The notes: a model not told the origin generated them from the letters alone. Counted from the stretch's first letter, positions 52,860 to 62,484 are shown. The stretch: DNA of 64,000 nucleotides from Paraglaciecola sp. T6c (GCF_000014225.1 NC_008228.1:3348001-3412000); one strand, 5' to 3'. Program-made: numbers and translations.

Positions 52860-53855
52860 TTAACGCCCTTTCTTAATTCGATCAGACAAATACCCGACCG
52901 CCACACCGAAATAACTAGAACGATTCCAGCCCATTAGGGTGTGAAAATTATCATAAACCAAGTAAATGCGGCCTTTCTTACCATCAGGCATTATCAGCGA
53001 GGCCTTCACATTCACATTTGGCAAGGCACTTCCGTCGTATTTAGTCACGCCTTGCGCTTGCCAATCATCTAGGGTGCGCATTTTGCTTTTGTCTAAGCCA
53101 GCCAATGAAATATCAAAGCCATCATGCAATTTAACCTGACGGCCCCATGTTCCCTTGTCGCTCCAGCCTTCTGTCTTTAAAAAGTTGGCAATAGAGGCGA
53201 ATACATCAGCAGGGTTGTTCCAAATGTCCTTTTTACCGTCACCATCAAAATCATAGGCATAATGTAAAAACGACGTTGGCATAAACTGGCTCTGGCCCAT
53301 TGCGCCTGCCCATGAGCCCAAGAATTCATCTTGCTTAATATGACCTTGACGTAAGATGTCCATTGCGGCGTATAGCTGTTTCTTAAACATCTCTTCACGG
53401 CGACCTTCATACGCCATAGTCGCCAGCGATGAAATCACTGGGTATTTACCCATAATTTTGCCGAAGTTACTTTCGTTGCCCCAAAGTGCCACGATAAACC
53501 GCGCTTGAACGCCGAACGTTTGCGCAACATCTTCAAGTACCGCACGGTGTTTCGCGGATAAATCCAGTGCTTGCTGGACCTTCCAATCAGGTACACGTGT
53601 TGCTAAATAAGTATCCAGAGTGATTTTTCGTTCCGGCTGGTTTTTATCTGCTTTTACCACACGTTGGCGAAACGTCGCGCCAGTAAAGACTGAGTCTAAA
53701 AACGTTTCATCGTATCCTTTGCTCAGGGCTTCTTGTTTGAAGCTTTGAATATACAGCTCAAAGCCCGCTTGGCTTTTCTGAGGTTCCCCGTGCAAGAATA
53801 GAGGCATTAGCGAACCACAGATAAGCATCATCACGGAAAAAACAAAGCGAGACAT
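52860..53855 (-). CDS. Lytic murein transglycosylase (MltB family)
   Basis: A 331-residue exported enzyme. A signal peptide (about 1-23) is followed by the family SLT_2/MltB catalytic domain with Glu128 in ALWGNESNFG as the likely catalytic acid, then GSWAGAMGQSQFMPTSFL. A calcium-binding-like DFDGDGKKD loop follows. No lipobox cysteine is seen in the signal, so it may be soluble in the periplasm. It cleaves peptidoglycan glycan strands to 1,6-anhydromuropeptides. An excellent AAGGAG site lies before the ATG. Confidence 0.9.
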   Translation of the reverse strand: MSRFVFSVMMLICGSLMPLFLHGEPQKSQAGFELYIQSFKQEALSKGYDETFLDSVFTGATFRQRVVKADKNQPERKITLDTYLATRVPDWKVQQALDLSAKHRAVLEDVAQTFGVQARFIVALWGNESNFGKIMGKYPVISSLATMAYEGRREEMFKKQLYAAMDILRQGHIKQDEFLGSWAGAMGQSQFMPTSFLHYAYDFDGDGKKDIWNNPADVFASIANFLKTEGWSDKGTWGRQVKLHDGFDISLAGLDKSKMRTLDDWQAQGVTKYDGSALPNVNVKASLIMPDGKKGRIYLVYDNFHTLMGWNRSSYFGVAVGYLSDRIKKGR

Positions 53856-53918
53856 GCACTCTCCTTTTAGTAAAAATGAAATGGCAAAGTAGATGAATAA
53901 GGCTAGCCTCCCAAGTTA

Positions 53919-54206
53919 TTAATCCTTGGGGGATTGAGCGGCTAAATGTTGTTTCAGTAGATTTTCTTCAGGGGGTGGCAACTGCAAATAGAAGCCATTT
54001 TTGGTTAATTCATCACGCAGGGTTTGAATATCGACTTGCCCCAAAGTGCGATCTTTTTTGATAGGCATAATCATGATAAAACGCGGGGCGCCAAACATCT
54101 TCATCAAAGACTCTGGCACACGTGAAAAATCATCTCGCCCTGGCACATAAAGGTAGGTATCCGCTTTCTTGGAACTTTTATACACAGCGCACAGTAAATT
54201 AAGCAT
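53919..54206 (-). CDS. ycgL: YcgL family protein
   Basis: A 95-residue small protein matching the YcgL family: LCAVYKSSKKADTYLYVPGRDDFSRVPE, then MFGAPRFIMIMPIKKDR and LRDELTKNGFYLQLPPPEENLL. The ATG at 54206 is chosen because GAGGA precedes it and family members start MLNLLCAVY. It overlaps the end of rnd by eight bases. The function is unknown; a structure with a new fold is known for the family. Confidence 0.88.
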   Translation of the reverse strand: MLNLLCAVYKSSKKADTYLYVPGRDDFSRVPESLMKMFGAPRFIMIMPIKKDRTLGQVDIQTLRDELTKNGFYLQLPPPEENLLKQHLAAQSPKD

Positions 54207-55371
54207 GGGTTGAGTCCTCACTGATTGATTGGGCTATATTTAAACCATCGACCTTCGCCAGTGCAGCCTGCAAATGCTCACCGCGCCAGCCCTCTAATAA
54301 GTCTGGCAACAAACCTTGCGCACGCGTATCGTCGTCAAGGAACCAACACCACTTTATCAACTGATTGATTTGCTTTTTTGAGCCTATAAGTTCAACCGGC
54401 ACCCCCAGTTTTTCTGCTGTTTGCACGCAGACTTGGCGCACTGCTGCAGCGACCTTCTTAAAGCGTGAAAAATCGACTAAGCGTTCGACTGGCTGGGGGT
54501 AAGCTGATTCATCCACATGCTCTGCGGCGGCTACGATATCAAGCATTGCTTGACCGTTAATACGAATTTCTTGAGGGGTTAATCCACTGATTTGATGCAG
54601 CGCGTTTTTACTTGCCGGAAGACGTTTCGCTACCTCCACCAAATTTGCTTCACGAACTACAAAGTTCAAGGCTAAGTCACGCTGCTGCGCTTCTTTGGCC
54701 CTCCAAGCGGTTAATTGCTGTAACACATACAGGGATTTGCCGGTTACATGCCAGTTATTCTTTATATTTAAGTAGAGTAATTCGTAGGGAACTTGACTCA
54801 GCTTTTTGCGCGTTAAGTTTTCCATTTCGGCAAACACCCAAGCTTGGCGACCTTGAGCAAGCGTTTTATCACACAACGTGGGATAAAGCTGAAACAAATA
54901 CAACACATCATAAGCCGCGTATTGACACTGCTTAGGCGATAAAGGTCTGGCAAGCCAATCTGTGCGCGACTCTCCTTTATCGACCTGAATATCTAGCATC
55001 ACCTCTACCAACTTAGCATACCCTAAAGACGGTCCCATGCCGGTAATAGCAGCAGCGAATTGACTGTCAAAGATAGGACGAGGAACGATATCAAGAGCAC
55101 AAATAAAGGTTTCGATGTCTTCTGAACACGAGTGCAACACTTTAACGATATTTTCGTCGGTCAAAATCGCTTTAAGCGCAGTGAAATCGCTGATTTCCAG
55201 TGGATCGATAAGCGCGATTTGCTGCCCATCGTAAATCTGAATTAAACCGAGTTGTGGATACAAAGTGCGTGTTCGCACAAACTCTGTATCTACGGCAATC
55301 GCTTGGGCTTTTGCCAGTTGAGCGCAGTATGCGTTCAACGTTTCATCTGTGGTAATTGAAATATATTGCAC
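54199..55371 (-). CDS. rnd: Ribonuclease D
   Basis: A 390-residue 3'-5' exonuclease. The DEDD-type nuclease domain starts with VDTEF (Asp28, Glu30) and includes LHSCSEDIET and the late Tyr-x3-Asp region (QYAAYDVLYL), followed by two HRDC domains. It trims tRNA 3' ends. The start is GTG at 55371: E. coli Rnd begins the same way (MNYQMITTDDAL), and GGAA precedes it. The rnd-ycgL order and fadD upstream match the enteric block. Confidence 0.93.
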   Translation of the reverse strand: MQYISITTDETLNAYCAQLAKAQAIAVDTEFVRTRTLYPQLGLIQIYDGQQIALIDPLEISDFTALKAILTDENIVKVLHSCSEDIETFICALDIVPRPIFDSQFAAAITGMGPSLGYAKLVEVMLDIQVDKGESRTDWLARPLSPKQCQYAAYDVLYLFQLYPTLCDKTLAQGRQAWVFAEMENLTRKKLSQVPYELLYLNIKNNWHVTGKSLYVLQQLTAWRAKEAQQRDLALNFVVREANLVEVAKRLPASKNALHQISGLTPQEIRINGQAMLDIVAAAEHVDESAYPQPVERLVDFSRFKKVAAAVRQVCVQTAEKLGVPVELIGSKKQINQLIKWCWFLDDDTRAQGLLPDLLEGWRGEHLQAALAKVDGLNIAQSISEDSTHA

Positions 55372-55386
55372 GTGTTTCCAAACAAA

Positions 55387-55410
55387 TAAAAAAGCCAGCA
55401 AAAGCCGGCG
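55387..55410 (-). terminator. Terminator after fadD
   Basis: A GCCGGC-TTTT-GCTGGC stem on the minus strand (one G-T pair) is followed by six T. It lies just past the fadD stop and before the rnd start. Confidence 0.75.
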
Positions 55411-55449
55411 TTTATCTACAAAACAATAGTGTTGGCCTCAGAGCCGCTA

Positions 55450-57108
55450 TTATTTCTCGTCGCGAAGTTCTCTGCGGAGTATCTTACCAACATTCGATTT
55501 TGGAAGCTCGTCTCTGAACTCAACTTTTTTCGGAACTTTATATCCGGTTAAGTGTTTACGGCAATGTTCGATAACATCTTGCTCTGACAAACTGTCTTCA
55601 CGGCGCACTGCGTAAAGTTTCACAACCTCACCAGACGCTTCATGGGGAATGCCCACGGCTGCTACTTCAACAATATGGTCATGCATCGCGGCAACTTCTT
55701 CGATTTCATTCGGGAAAACATTAAAGCCAGAGACTAAAATCATGTCTTTTTTGCGATCAACTATGTAGAAATATCCGTCTTCATCACAGCGGGCAATATC
55801 CCCTGTAGCAAGCCAACCATCTTGCATGATCTCTTCAGTGGCTTCGGGTCGGTTTAAATACCCGACCATGACTTGTGGTCCTTTTACTAGCATCTCACCT
55901 GCTTCACCGGGCGCAACGTCAACGCCGTCATCATCCACTAAGCGAATATCAGTAGAGGGTAATGGCAAGCCAATAGAGCCGTTGTATTGCTCCAATTGCG
56001 GTGGGTTCACACTGACAATAGGACTACATTCGGTTAAACCATATCCTTCAAGTAGCACATGTCCCGTTAACTTGTACCAGCGTTCTGCGACTGAGCGTTG
56101 TACCGCCATACCACCGCCCAATGAGAATTTGACCTTTGAGAAATCAAGTTCGGTGAAACTTGGCGTATTAAGCAAACCATTAAATAGCGTGTTTACCCCA
56201 GTGAGCACAGTAAAGGGATACTTACCCAACTCGGATACAAACGCCGGCATGTCTCTGGGGTTGGTAATTAATAAGTTGGCACAGCCCAATTTTAAGAACA
56301 ATAGGCAGTTCGCCTGCAAAGCAAAGATATGGTAAAGCGGTAATGCCGTGACCACTAGCTCTTCATTGGGCACCGTGACAGTATTTAAAATAGCAGACGC
56401 TTGCTCTAAGTTCGCCACCATATTCCTGTGACTCAACATAGCGCCTTTAGACACTCCAGTTGTGCCGCCAGTGTATTGCAAAAATGCGATGTCATCGCCA
56501 GTTAAGGTTGGGCGCTCATAACGTTTGCTCGCCCCTTCTTTCATCGCGTCCATAAAGTGTATGGCTGACGGTAAAGAAAAAGCAGGCACCATCTTCTTAA
56601 CATGTTTAACCACGAGATTAGTCAGCCACTTTTTCGGAAAACCCAACATATCGCCAATTTGGGTCAACATGACCGTTTGAACTGGCGTGTCGTCTATCAC
56701 TTCACTTAAGGTGCAAGCAAAATTTTCAACGATCACAATGGCTTTAGCGTCTGCATCATTAAGTTGATGTTTTAGTTCGCGCGCGGTGTATTGCGGATTC
56801 ACATTTACCACGACCATACCCGCGCGTAGTACGCCGAATAAGGCAACTGGATATTGTAATAAATTAGGCATCATAATGGCGACGGCATCGCCCTTCTTTA
56901 ACCCTGAATGCTGAAGATACGCTGCAAACTGCTTAGATTGCTGGTCTAGTTCTTTAAAGGTAATTGATTTACCTAGATTGATGTAGCTTACACTATCGGC
57001 GTAAGTTGATACTGCTTGCTCTAAAATATCAACGATAGACGCATAACTATCAGGATTGATTTCATGAGGTACTCGAGCGTCATAACTCTTTAACCAGGAT
57101 TTTTCCAC
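55450..57108 (-). CDS. fadD: Long-chain fatty-acid-CoA ligase FadD
   Basis: A 552-residue adenylate-forming enzyme. The P-loop-like motif [11 protein letters not shown] is at 212-222, GYGLTECSP near 360, the [24 protein letters not shown] hinge in outline, and the C-terminal '[14 protein letters not shown]' catalytic lysine. It activates long-chain fatty acids to acyl-CoA at the inner membrane. An excellent GAGGAG site precedes the ATG. Together with fadR 8.6 kb away it indicates fatty-acid use; no FadR operator was recognised at this promoter. Confidence 0.94.
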   Translation of the reverse strand: MEKSWLKSYDARVPHEINPDSYASIVDILEQAVSTYADSVSYINLGKSITFKELDQQSKQFAAYLQHSGLKKGDAVAIMMPNLLQYPVALFGVLRAGMVVVNVNPQYTARELKHQLNDADAKAIVIVENFACTLSEVIDDTPVQTVMLTQIGDMLGFPKKWLTNLVVKHVKKMVPAFSLPSAIHFMDAMKEGASKRYERPTLTGDDIAFLQYTGGTTGVSKGAMLSHRNMVANLEQASAILNTVTVPNEELVVTALPLYHIFALQANCLLFLKLGCANLLITNPRDMPAFVSELGKYPFTVLTGVNTLFNGLLNTPSFTELDFSKVKFSLGGGMAVQRSVAERWYKLTGHVLLEGYGLTECSPIVSVNPPQLEQYNGSIGLPLPSTDIRLVDDDGVDVAPGEAGEMLVKGPQVMVGYLNRPEATEEIMQDGWLATGDIARCDEDGYFYIVDRKKDMILVSGFNVFPNEIEEVAAMHDHIVEVAAVGIPHEASGEVVKLYAVRREDSLSEQDVIEHCRKHLTGYKVPKKVEFRDELPKSNVGKILRRELRDEK

Positions 57109-57167
57109 ATTGCCTCCTCGGCGCTACCTCGACCAAAGAAAAACGCCCAAGCGCGCCGGTCGACGAT

Positions 57168-57173
57168 ATTATA
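57168..57173 (-). promoter_or_regulatory. Possible -10 element for fadD
   Basis: Perfect TATAAT on the minus strand, about 60 bp upstream of fadD. No good -35 sequence was found at 17 bp. Confidence 0.3.
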
Positions 57174-57259
57174 CTACTTATTGCGCCGCATAATACCCAA
57201 AGCCCGTGTAAAGATAAACGCAGATCCCTACATATAATTAACATTTTACCTATAAATAG

Positions 57260-58207
57260 TTAATTTTCGCGAAGGAAGTGCAAAATATGCTCAGAAACTG
57301 ATTGCGTATTATCCAAATGTGGATGATGTGAGCCCACAACGCTGAGTAATTTTGCATCTTTTAACAAGTTTATTCGTAATTCGGCGGTTTTCTTCATAAT
57401 TTCGTAGCCGTTATCAGCAATGATTACAATGGTCGGACAAGTAATAGCTTTTAAAAACGCTTGCGCTTGGCCTTCGGTCAATCGTAATGAAGAAAATGTT
57501 CTCAGGCGCCTGTCAGTGGTGAATTCAAGTTTCCCCTCTACTTCACACAGATTTCGCTCAACTAATAAACGAGCGCACTCATCAGAAAAACCACCCGCGA
57601 TCGCTCTTGCGCGGATCACGCTTTGCTTATTGCTCGGGTGCTTACCTTCACTTGCTGCACCTTTGAGCCGGCTTTCAATGGATTCGCGTAATTGCTCAGG
57701 ACTGCTTTCACTGTCTTTAGTAACAGGCCCTAAAGATTCAATCGTAATATACTTACTCACTCTCTCGGGAAAGCAACTGGTGTACATTGAGCCGACAATT
57801 CCGCCCATAGAGTGCCCAAGTAAAATGAAATTATCCCAGCCTTGCGTTTCAACAACTTCATGCACATCGTAAACAAAATCCACCAAATGATAATGTGCAT
57901 CTTTACTGCGATGATCGGATTTACCGTGACCAGCGAAATCCAGTGCAATGACATAATAATCCGATAAATATTCAGCCAGAGGTTTAAAGGTGGCGGCATT
58001 ATCAAGCCAACCATGCAGGGCAACGATTAACGGTTTTGACGGGTCACCGGACGCTAGGCCACGCAGCGTGATATTTCGTAAAGGAAATTCCACGTCACTC
58101 ACATTGGCTTCTAATGTACTTAATTGTTGTGAGCTTAGTTCTTGTGACCTTACTGCTGTCGTGCTCTTTTCTTGGGTGCTCTTGTGTAGGGTACTTTTTG
58201 CTTGCAT
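57260..58207 (-). CDS. Alpha/beta hydrolase
   Basis: A 315-residue serine hydrolase. The oxyanion motif LIVALHGWLDNA is near residue 65, the nucleophile elbow LLGHSMGG near 130, and a late His in VGSHHPHLDN. The first 35 residues are a Ser/Thr/Gln-rich disordered tail. A GGAAG site precedes the ATG. It sits between slp and fadD; an esterase or thioesterase role on acyl substrates is plausible but unproven. Confidence 0.87.
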   Translation of the reverse strand: MQAKSTLHKSTQEKSTTAVRSQELSSQQLSTLEANVSDVEFPLRNITLRGLASGDPSKPLIVALHGWLDNAATFKPLAEYLSDYYVIALDFAGHGKSDHRSKDAHYHLVDFVYDVHEVVETQGWDNFILLGHSMGGIVGSMYTSCFPERVSKYITIESLGPVTKDSESSPEQLRESIESRLKGAASEGKHPSNKQSVIRARAIAGGFSDECARLLVERNLCEVEGKLEFTTDRRLRTFSSLRLTEGQAQAFLKAITCPTIVIIADNGYEIMKKTAELRINLLKDAKLLSVVGSHHPHLDNTQSVSEHILHFLREN

Positions 58208-58220
58208 AAATCTTCCATAA

Positions 58221-58275
58221 AAAAACGGCTATCAAGAATACCTAATATTAAAAGGTATAACGTGAGTAGCCGTTT
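58221..58275 (-). terminator. Two-tier hairpin terminator after slp
   Basis: AAACGGCTA and TAGCCGTTT (outer, 58223-58231 and 58267-58275) enclose a second stem ATACCT/AGGTAT. The minus-strand T-run follows. Confidence 0.7.
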
Positions 58276-58322
58276 GCTCTGCTGTCTTTACGTCAACTAG
58301 CGTTGAACCAAGTTACGTTACA

Positions 58323-58919
58323 CTAATTGCTCTTGGTTTTAGCAGAGGGTTTAGAGCTCGCCGGGCTACTTCTAGTGCGATGAGTGCTGCGTAAAAACAC
58401 TCGATTATTAAACGGGCGATTATACCAACCGTATCGCCAGTAATCATAAGGCCAAACGCTGATCATATTCATATCAACTTGCTGAATCTCTTTCCATAAG
58501 TAATAGCCAGTTGAAGCAAGTGTTGGGAATACGTACTCATGCTCGCCTACCATACCTTTCTCTAAACGAACAAAATCACCGGTAAAGGTCATGGTTCGAC
58601 CTTTTTTGTACACCATAGGATCTAAGAAGCCATTCACGTAAACCCTAAAACGCCCGATACTCTCATCACTTTGTAGTGGACGGCCATAACTGCGTAACGG
58701 GTAGTAAACCATTTCGATTAGGGTATCGTTGGGTTTATTTTCTACCTTAGCGATAATCCCGCCCCAGCGGGCTTTCTGGCCCAATACCTCTTTGGACTTT
58801 GAAGCGGCTTCTTGATAAGTAATCAAGTTTGTTTCATCAGGCAACTGAATTTGTTCAGGAAGTGTTGAACAACCCGCTAACCACAAAGTAACGAATAGGA
58901 AACCGATTTTAGTGTACAT
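58323..58919 (-). CDS. Slp/YeaY-family outer-membrane lipoprotein
   Basis: A 198-residue lipoprotein. The signal peptide ends with lipobox Leu-Ala-Gly-Cys, followed by the Slp domain, which includes QKARWGGIIAKVENKPNDT, MVYYPLRSYGRP and GDFVRLEKGMVGEHEYVFP. Slp-type proteins are starvation- or stress-inducible outer-membrane lipoproteins of uncertain function. The ATG at 58919 with GAGG upstream is preferred to a GTG two codons earlier. It holds the yeaY position in the yoaA-tsaB-yeaY-fadD order. Confidence 0.88.
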   Translation of the reverse strand: MYTKIGFLFVTLWLAGCSTLPEQIQLPDETNLITYQEAASKSKEVLGQKARWGGIIAKVENKPNDTLIEMVYYPLRSYGRPLQSDESIGRFRVYVNGFLDPMVYKKGRTMTFTGDFVRLEKGMVGEHEYVFPTLASTGYYLWKEIQQVDMNMISVWPYDYWRYGWYNRPFNNRVFLRSTHRTRSSPASSKPSAKTKSN

Positions 58920-59116
58920 AACCACCTCGACAAAAATACATCATTGAAACAACGATACTACAGTTCGGGTTAAAGCAGAACTTAACAATAGTTAAAAGGC
59001 TTGTATCAAAACGTTACAGTAGCTGGGGTTAATCAAGACAAAAGAGCGTCAGAACGCGAGGAACGTGGAGCAGAATTATTGAACGAGATTAACAGTGATC
59101 GGGTTTTGCCAGCCGC

Positions 59117-59428
59117 TCAAGCGAAGGTATCAACGCCTAGCATTTGTTGAATTTCATTGCGACGTTCTTCTTTGGACACACTCTGGTAGGTATCAATCGC
59201 ATTTTGTGAACTAAACGTTGAGCTATCATCAGAGCTGGCTTGCTGACGAAATGTCTCAGCCTGATCAAATGCTTCCACCGAGCCACTGCGAATAATCTCT
59301 TGCACGTCTTTAGCGCCACCAAGAGCAGATGCCACGTCTTGTTGGGCATTGTCTTGTTGCTTATTACGCTTTACTGCTTTGTCGTTTAATGGACTTTGCA
59401 GGGCACTAACGGACGATTCGACTCTCAC
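59117..59428 (-). CDS. Small hypothetical protein
   Basis: A 103-residue soluble protein, Gln/Ser/Asp-rich and likely helical, ending with EERRNEIQQMLGVDTFA. The start is GTG at 59428, supported by AAGAGAG upstream. I do not recognise a characterised family, although similar short C-terminal motifs occur in hypothetical proteins of related bacteria. It lies alone between slp and tsaB. Confidence 0.65.
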   Translation of the reverse strand: MRVESSVSALQSPLNDKAVKRNKQQDNAQQDVASALGGAKDVQEIIRSGSVEAFDQAETFRQQASSDDSSTFSSQNAIDTYQSVSKEERRNEIQQMLGVDTFA

Positions 59429-59576
59429 GTGGCTCTCTTATCAATTGAAAACAAATTCTGTATCGAGCAGTGACATCACTCGATTCGGCAATAGCTTATT
59501 TGCCATCTGTTATTTATAGCACAGGTTTAATAGGCTTGACTATTCGCCATACGGTTAAGTGACTTCGCTATTTTTA

Positions 59577-59630
59577 GCACCTAGGCAGTTTTTGGCACCT
59601 AGGCAGTTTCTCGCACCTAGGCAGTTTTAC
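59577..59630. repeat. Three 18-bp tandem repeats derived from the tsaB 3' end
   Basis: GCACCTAGGCAGTTTTTG-type units start at 59577, 59595 and 59613. A fourth, divergent copy (GCGCCCAGGCAGTTTTTT, 59666-59683) is the coding end of tsaB, suggesting that the repeats arose by duplication of that end. Confidence 0.85.
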
Positions 59631-59659
59631 ACACCATACCTATTAACCAGCCAAGCCTG

Positions 59660-60364
59660 TTATTCGCGCCCAGGCAGTTTTTTCCAAGTCACTTTATCGC
59701 GCAGGTACACTGGCTCTACCTGTTCGATCTCTTTGGCAAACCCAGCTGTTGCAGCATTTTCAACTAACGGCAGCATATATTTCGCATCGGGGTAAAGCAC
59801 GCTTTCAAGTATGGTTGGTTTACGCTCATCATTTAATGCAGCCAGTAACGCATCATAGGCGGCCCAACCGGTGCCAACAGCAAACGACAATGAAGTGGAT
59901 TTCTGCGCAAGGATTTCAGCAGCCTCCTCTGGGGGCAAGACCTGCTCGCTGCCTATCAACATTGCCAAGCCGTTCTGCGCTTGATAGTGAGCAAAGTACA
60001 CTTCCCCCATTCGTGCATCAATGGCGCAAAATACATCTTGCGCTTGATGTTCGGTTATCGCCTGCTGGGCCATAGCAGCAAGCGTAGAAACACCGACCAC
60101 GTGTAAATCTGTGCCCAAGGCTAAACCTTGTAAAATTCCAGTAGCAATACGCACCCCAGTAAAGCTGCCCGGGCCTTGACCAAACCCTAAATAGTCAATC
60201 TCATTTAGGGTGGTGCTGGCTTCTTTTAATAAACCGTCGATCATAGGCAAAATGCGTTGACTGTGTTGCTGAGGGCAAATTTCAAATTGGTCAAATTGTT
60301 GGCCGTTATTAGTAAGTGCAACTGAGCAAGCCTCTGTTGCGGTATCAATGATCAACAGATTCAT
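59660..60364 (-). CDS. tsaB: tRNA N6-threonylcarbamoyladenosine protein TsaB (YeaZ)
   Basis: A 234-residue ASKHA-fold protein. It has the N-terminal LLIDTATEACSVAL, then FGQGPGSFTGVRIATGI and ALDAR-like FCAIDARMGEVYF, all TsaB hallmarks. TsaB scaffolds the TsaD-TsaE complex that makes t6A on tRNAs decoding ANN codons. The ATG overlaps the yoaA stop (ATGA). The last residues (KKLPGRE) lie in a sequence duplicated downstream as 18-bp repeats. Confidence 0.94.
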   Translation of the reverse strand: MNLLIIDTATEACSVALTNNGQQFDQFEICPQQHSQRILPMIDGLLKEASTTLNEIDYLGFGQGPGSFTGVRIATGILQGLALGTDLHVVGVSTLAAMAQQAITEHQAQDVFCAIDARMGEVYFAHYQAQNGLAMLIGSEQVLPPEEAAEILAQKSTSLSFAVGTGWAAYDALLAALNDERKPTILESVLYPDAKYMLPLVENAATAGFAKEIEQVEPVYLRDKVTWKKLPGRE

Positions 60365-62484
60365 TGTGCTTCCTTCTTTAAAATATCGTTGGTACCGGTA
60401 GCTATGTTTTGACTAACGTTTTGACTAACGTCTCGACTACTGTCATGAGTAATTTCTTGAGAGACAAACTCTTCATTAGCTCGATCCCCTGTGTTTATTG
60501 CATTTTGCCGACGTTGATTATCTGCTGTTTTTTTAGCGGCCTTAAGTACTTTCTTCGCTTGCTGAGCATCTTCATGGATCTCTTCAAGAAAGGCTAATGC
60601 ATTTGGCAAATGTCTCGTGCGTTTCATATCAGGTAAACTACGTAAAAACGTTTTCGCATAGTCTTTGGTCACCAGTCGATTATCACAAATGACCAGCACC
60701 CCTCTGTCTGTTTCATCCCGAATTAAGCGCCCTGCCCCTTGTTTTAACGCAATCGCAGCCTGAGGGATTTGCAACTGACCAAAGGGGTTGCCACCGGCTT
60801 TACGGCAATCTTCAATTCGCGCTTGTAACAAGGGATCATCCGGTGAGGCGAAAGGCAATTTATCAATCAAAACACACGTTAAATCGTTACCTCTGACATC
60901 CACCCCTTCCCAAAATGCACCAGTGCCAAGCAGCACAGCATTGTCGCTTTTTACATATGACTCCAAAAGCGCACGCTTAGTCGTTGTGCCTTGCACTAAA
61001 ATAGGGTTGTCTACCTTGTCTTCCAACATGCCGGCAATGGCGCGCAAAGTCGCGTGACTGGTGAACAATAAAAAACACCGCCCACCACTGGCCGCTATTA
61101 ACTTAAGGGAGATATCCAACAAGGTTTGCCGCATTTCTCTGGCATTGGGCTCAGGTAAAAAACGCGGGACACACAACATGGCCTGTTTTTGGTAATCAAA
61201 AGGGCTATCCAGCGAAAGTGTTTTAGCGTGTTGCAAGCCCATTTGTCGCTGAAAATGATCAAAAGCATCACCGACCATTAATGTGGCTGAAGTGAAGATC
61301 CATGCACGCTCAGGGGTTGAGACTATTTTAGAAAATTTCGCCGCGATGCTCAACGGTGTTAGGTGCAACACTATATGGCGCATGGTGGTTTCATACCACA
61401 AGCTCACGCCCTTTTGGTTGGCATCGGTGAGGCGCGTTAGCTTCATTCTGGCATCACTGACTCGCTCAAAAATACTGTCTAAGTCTTTGTCGCGACTCAA
61501 ATGCAATTTGATCACTTCGTACAACACATCTAACGAGTCAATCAACTTACTGATTTGGGTTTGTACATCATTGCGCGCCAACATTTCTCGCCAATTCCCT
61601 TTTTGCGCTTGCTCGGGAAACAATAAACGTAAGTCGGCAGAGATCATTTTGCATTTTTCACCGGCGCTGTGTAACTGCTTAGCGTCTTTTAAAGACGTGC
61701 GATACACCAGCTCCAAATCACGGCTTAGGTCGTGCAATTGTCTGCTTGATAGCGCTTCACCAAAATACTCACTGGCAATATCCGGTATCTGATGAGCCTC
61801 ATCGAATATGACCACATCAGCTTCTGGAATAAGCTCGCCAAAGCCGGTGTCTTTTAGCGCCATGTCAGCAAAAAACAAATGGTGATTGACCACGACCAAA
61901 TCAGCATCGAGGGCTTTGCGCCGCGCTTTGATCATGTAGCAGTCTTCGTAGTCGGGGCAATCTTTACCTAAGCAATTATCCACCGTAGAAGTCACAAACG
62001 GTAAGACTTTGGCATCTTCGGCGAGGGTTTTCATTTCCCCCATGTCGCCGGTTTTAGTCGATGTCGCCCAGCGGCGCACATCAGACAGCTCCACCATGGT
62101 TGTTTTGTCAAGTAAGGTACTGCTGCCACCGTGCTGACGCAGGCGGTGCAAACATAAGTAGTTTGAACGCCCTTTTAGCAGCGCAATTTTGCCGTTTACC
62201 CCGATGGCTTTTTTAATCAAGGGCAAGTCTCTGTGGTAGAGCTGTTCTTGCAGGTTTTTGGTCCCCGTAGACACAATAGTTTTTTTCTTCGATTGTAATG
62301 CTGGCGCTAAATACGCAAAGGTTTTACCTGTGCCGGTACCCGCCTCAACAATCAGTGGGGATTTATGCTCGATAGTCTCTTCTACCGCATTCGCCATATC
62401 GGTTTGCGCTTGGCGTACTGTGAATCCGGGGATCGCTTGAGATAAAATGCCATCTTGGGCAAACAGTTTAGAAGACTTGGACAT
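60361..62484 (-). CDS. yoaA: DinG/XPD-family helicase YoaA
   Basis: A 707-residue ATP-dependent helicase. Walker A GTGTGKT is at 48-54, iron-sulfur ligands at Cys111, Cys171, Cys176 and Cys182, the DEAH box at 228-231, and the late motif VI GAGRLIRDETDRG. This matches YoaA, an XPD-like helicase for damaged or stalled forks. The C-terminal 60 residues are an extra hydrophilic tail with a Val-Ser-Gln-Asn repeat from 12-bp DNA repeats. The stop overlaps the tsaB start. No LexA box was recognised upstream. Confidence 0.92.
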   Translation of the reverse strand: MSKSSKLFAQDGILSQAIPGFTVRQAQTDMANAVEETIEHKSPLIVEAGTGTGKTFAYLAPALQSKKKTIVSTGTKNLQEQLYHRDLPLIKKAIGVNGKIALLKGRSNYLCLHRLRQHGGSSTLLDKTTMVELSDVRRWATSTKTGDMGEMKTLAEDAKVLPFVTSTVDNCLGKDCPDYEDCYMIKARRKALDADLVVVNHHLFFADMALKDTGFGELIPEADVVIFDEAHQIPDIASEYFGEALSSRQLHDLSRDLELVYRTSLKDAKQLHSAGEKCKMISADLRLLFPEQAQKGNWREMLARNDVQTQISKLIDSLDVLYEVIKLHLSRDKDLDSIFERVSDARMKLTRLTDANQKGVSLWYETTMRHIVLHLTPLSIAAKFSKIVSTPERAWIFTSATLMVGDAFDHFQRQMGLQHAKTLSLDSPFDYQKQAMLCVPRFLPEPNAREMRQTLLDISLKLIAASGGRCFLLFTSHATLRAIAGMLEDKVDNPILVQGTTTKRALLESYVKSDNAVLLGTGAFWEGVDVRGNDLTCVLIDKLPFASPDDPLLQARIEDCRKAGGNPFGQLQIPQAAIALKQGAGRLIRDETDRGVLVICDNRLVTKDYAKTFLRSLPDMKRTRHLPNALAFLEEIHEDAQQAKKVLKAAKKTADNQRRQNAINTGDRANEEFVSQEITHDSSRDVSQNVSQNIATGTNDILKKEAQ
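60406..60441. repeat. 12-bp tandem repeat in the yoaA 3' end
   Basis: GTTTTGACTAAC is repeated exactly at 60406 and 60418, with a variant at 60430. It encodes Val-Ser-Gln-Asn copies in the tail and the frame is kept. Confidence 0.85.

Noticed and set aside
57155-57172. Possible FadR operator upstream of fadD (CCGGTCGACG core)
   Set aside because: It lacks the central spacer base and outer arms of FadR sites; too weak to report.
59559-59795. Plus-strand frame with a repeated Leu-Ala-Pro-Arg-Gln-Phe peptide
   Set aside because: It is an effect of the 18-bp DNA repeats and runs into the tsaB gene antisense; there is no ribosome-binding site.
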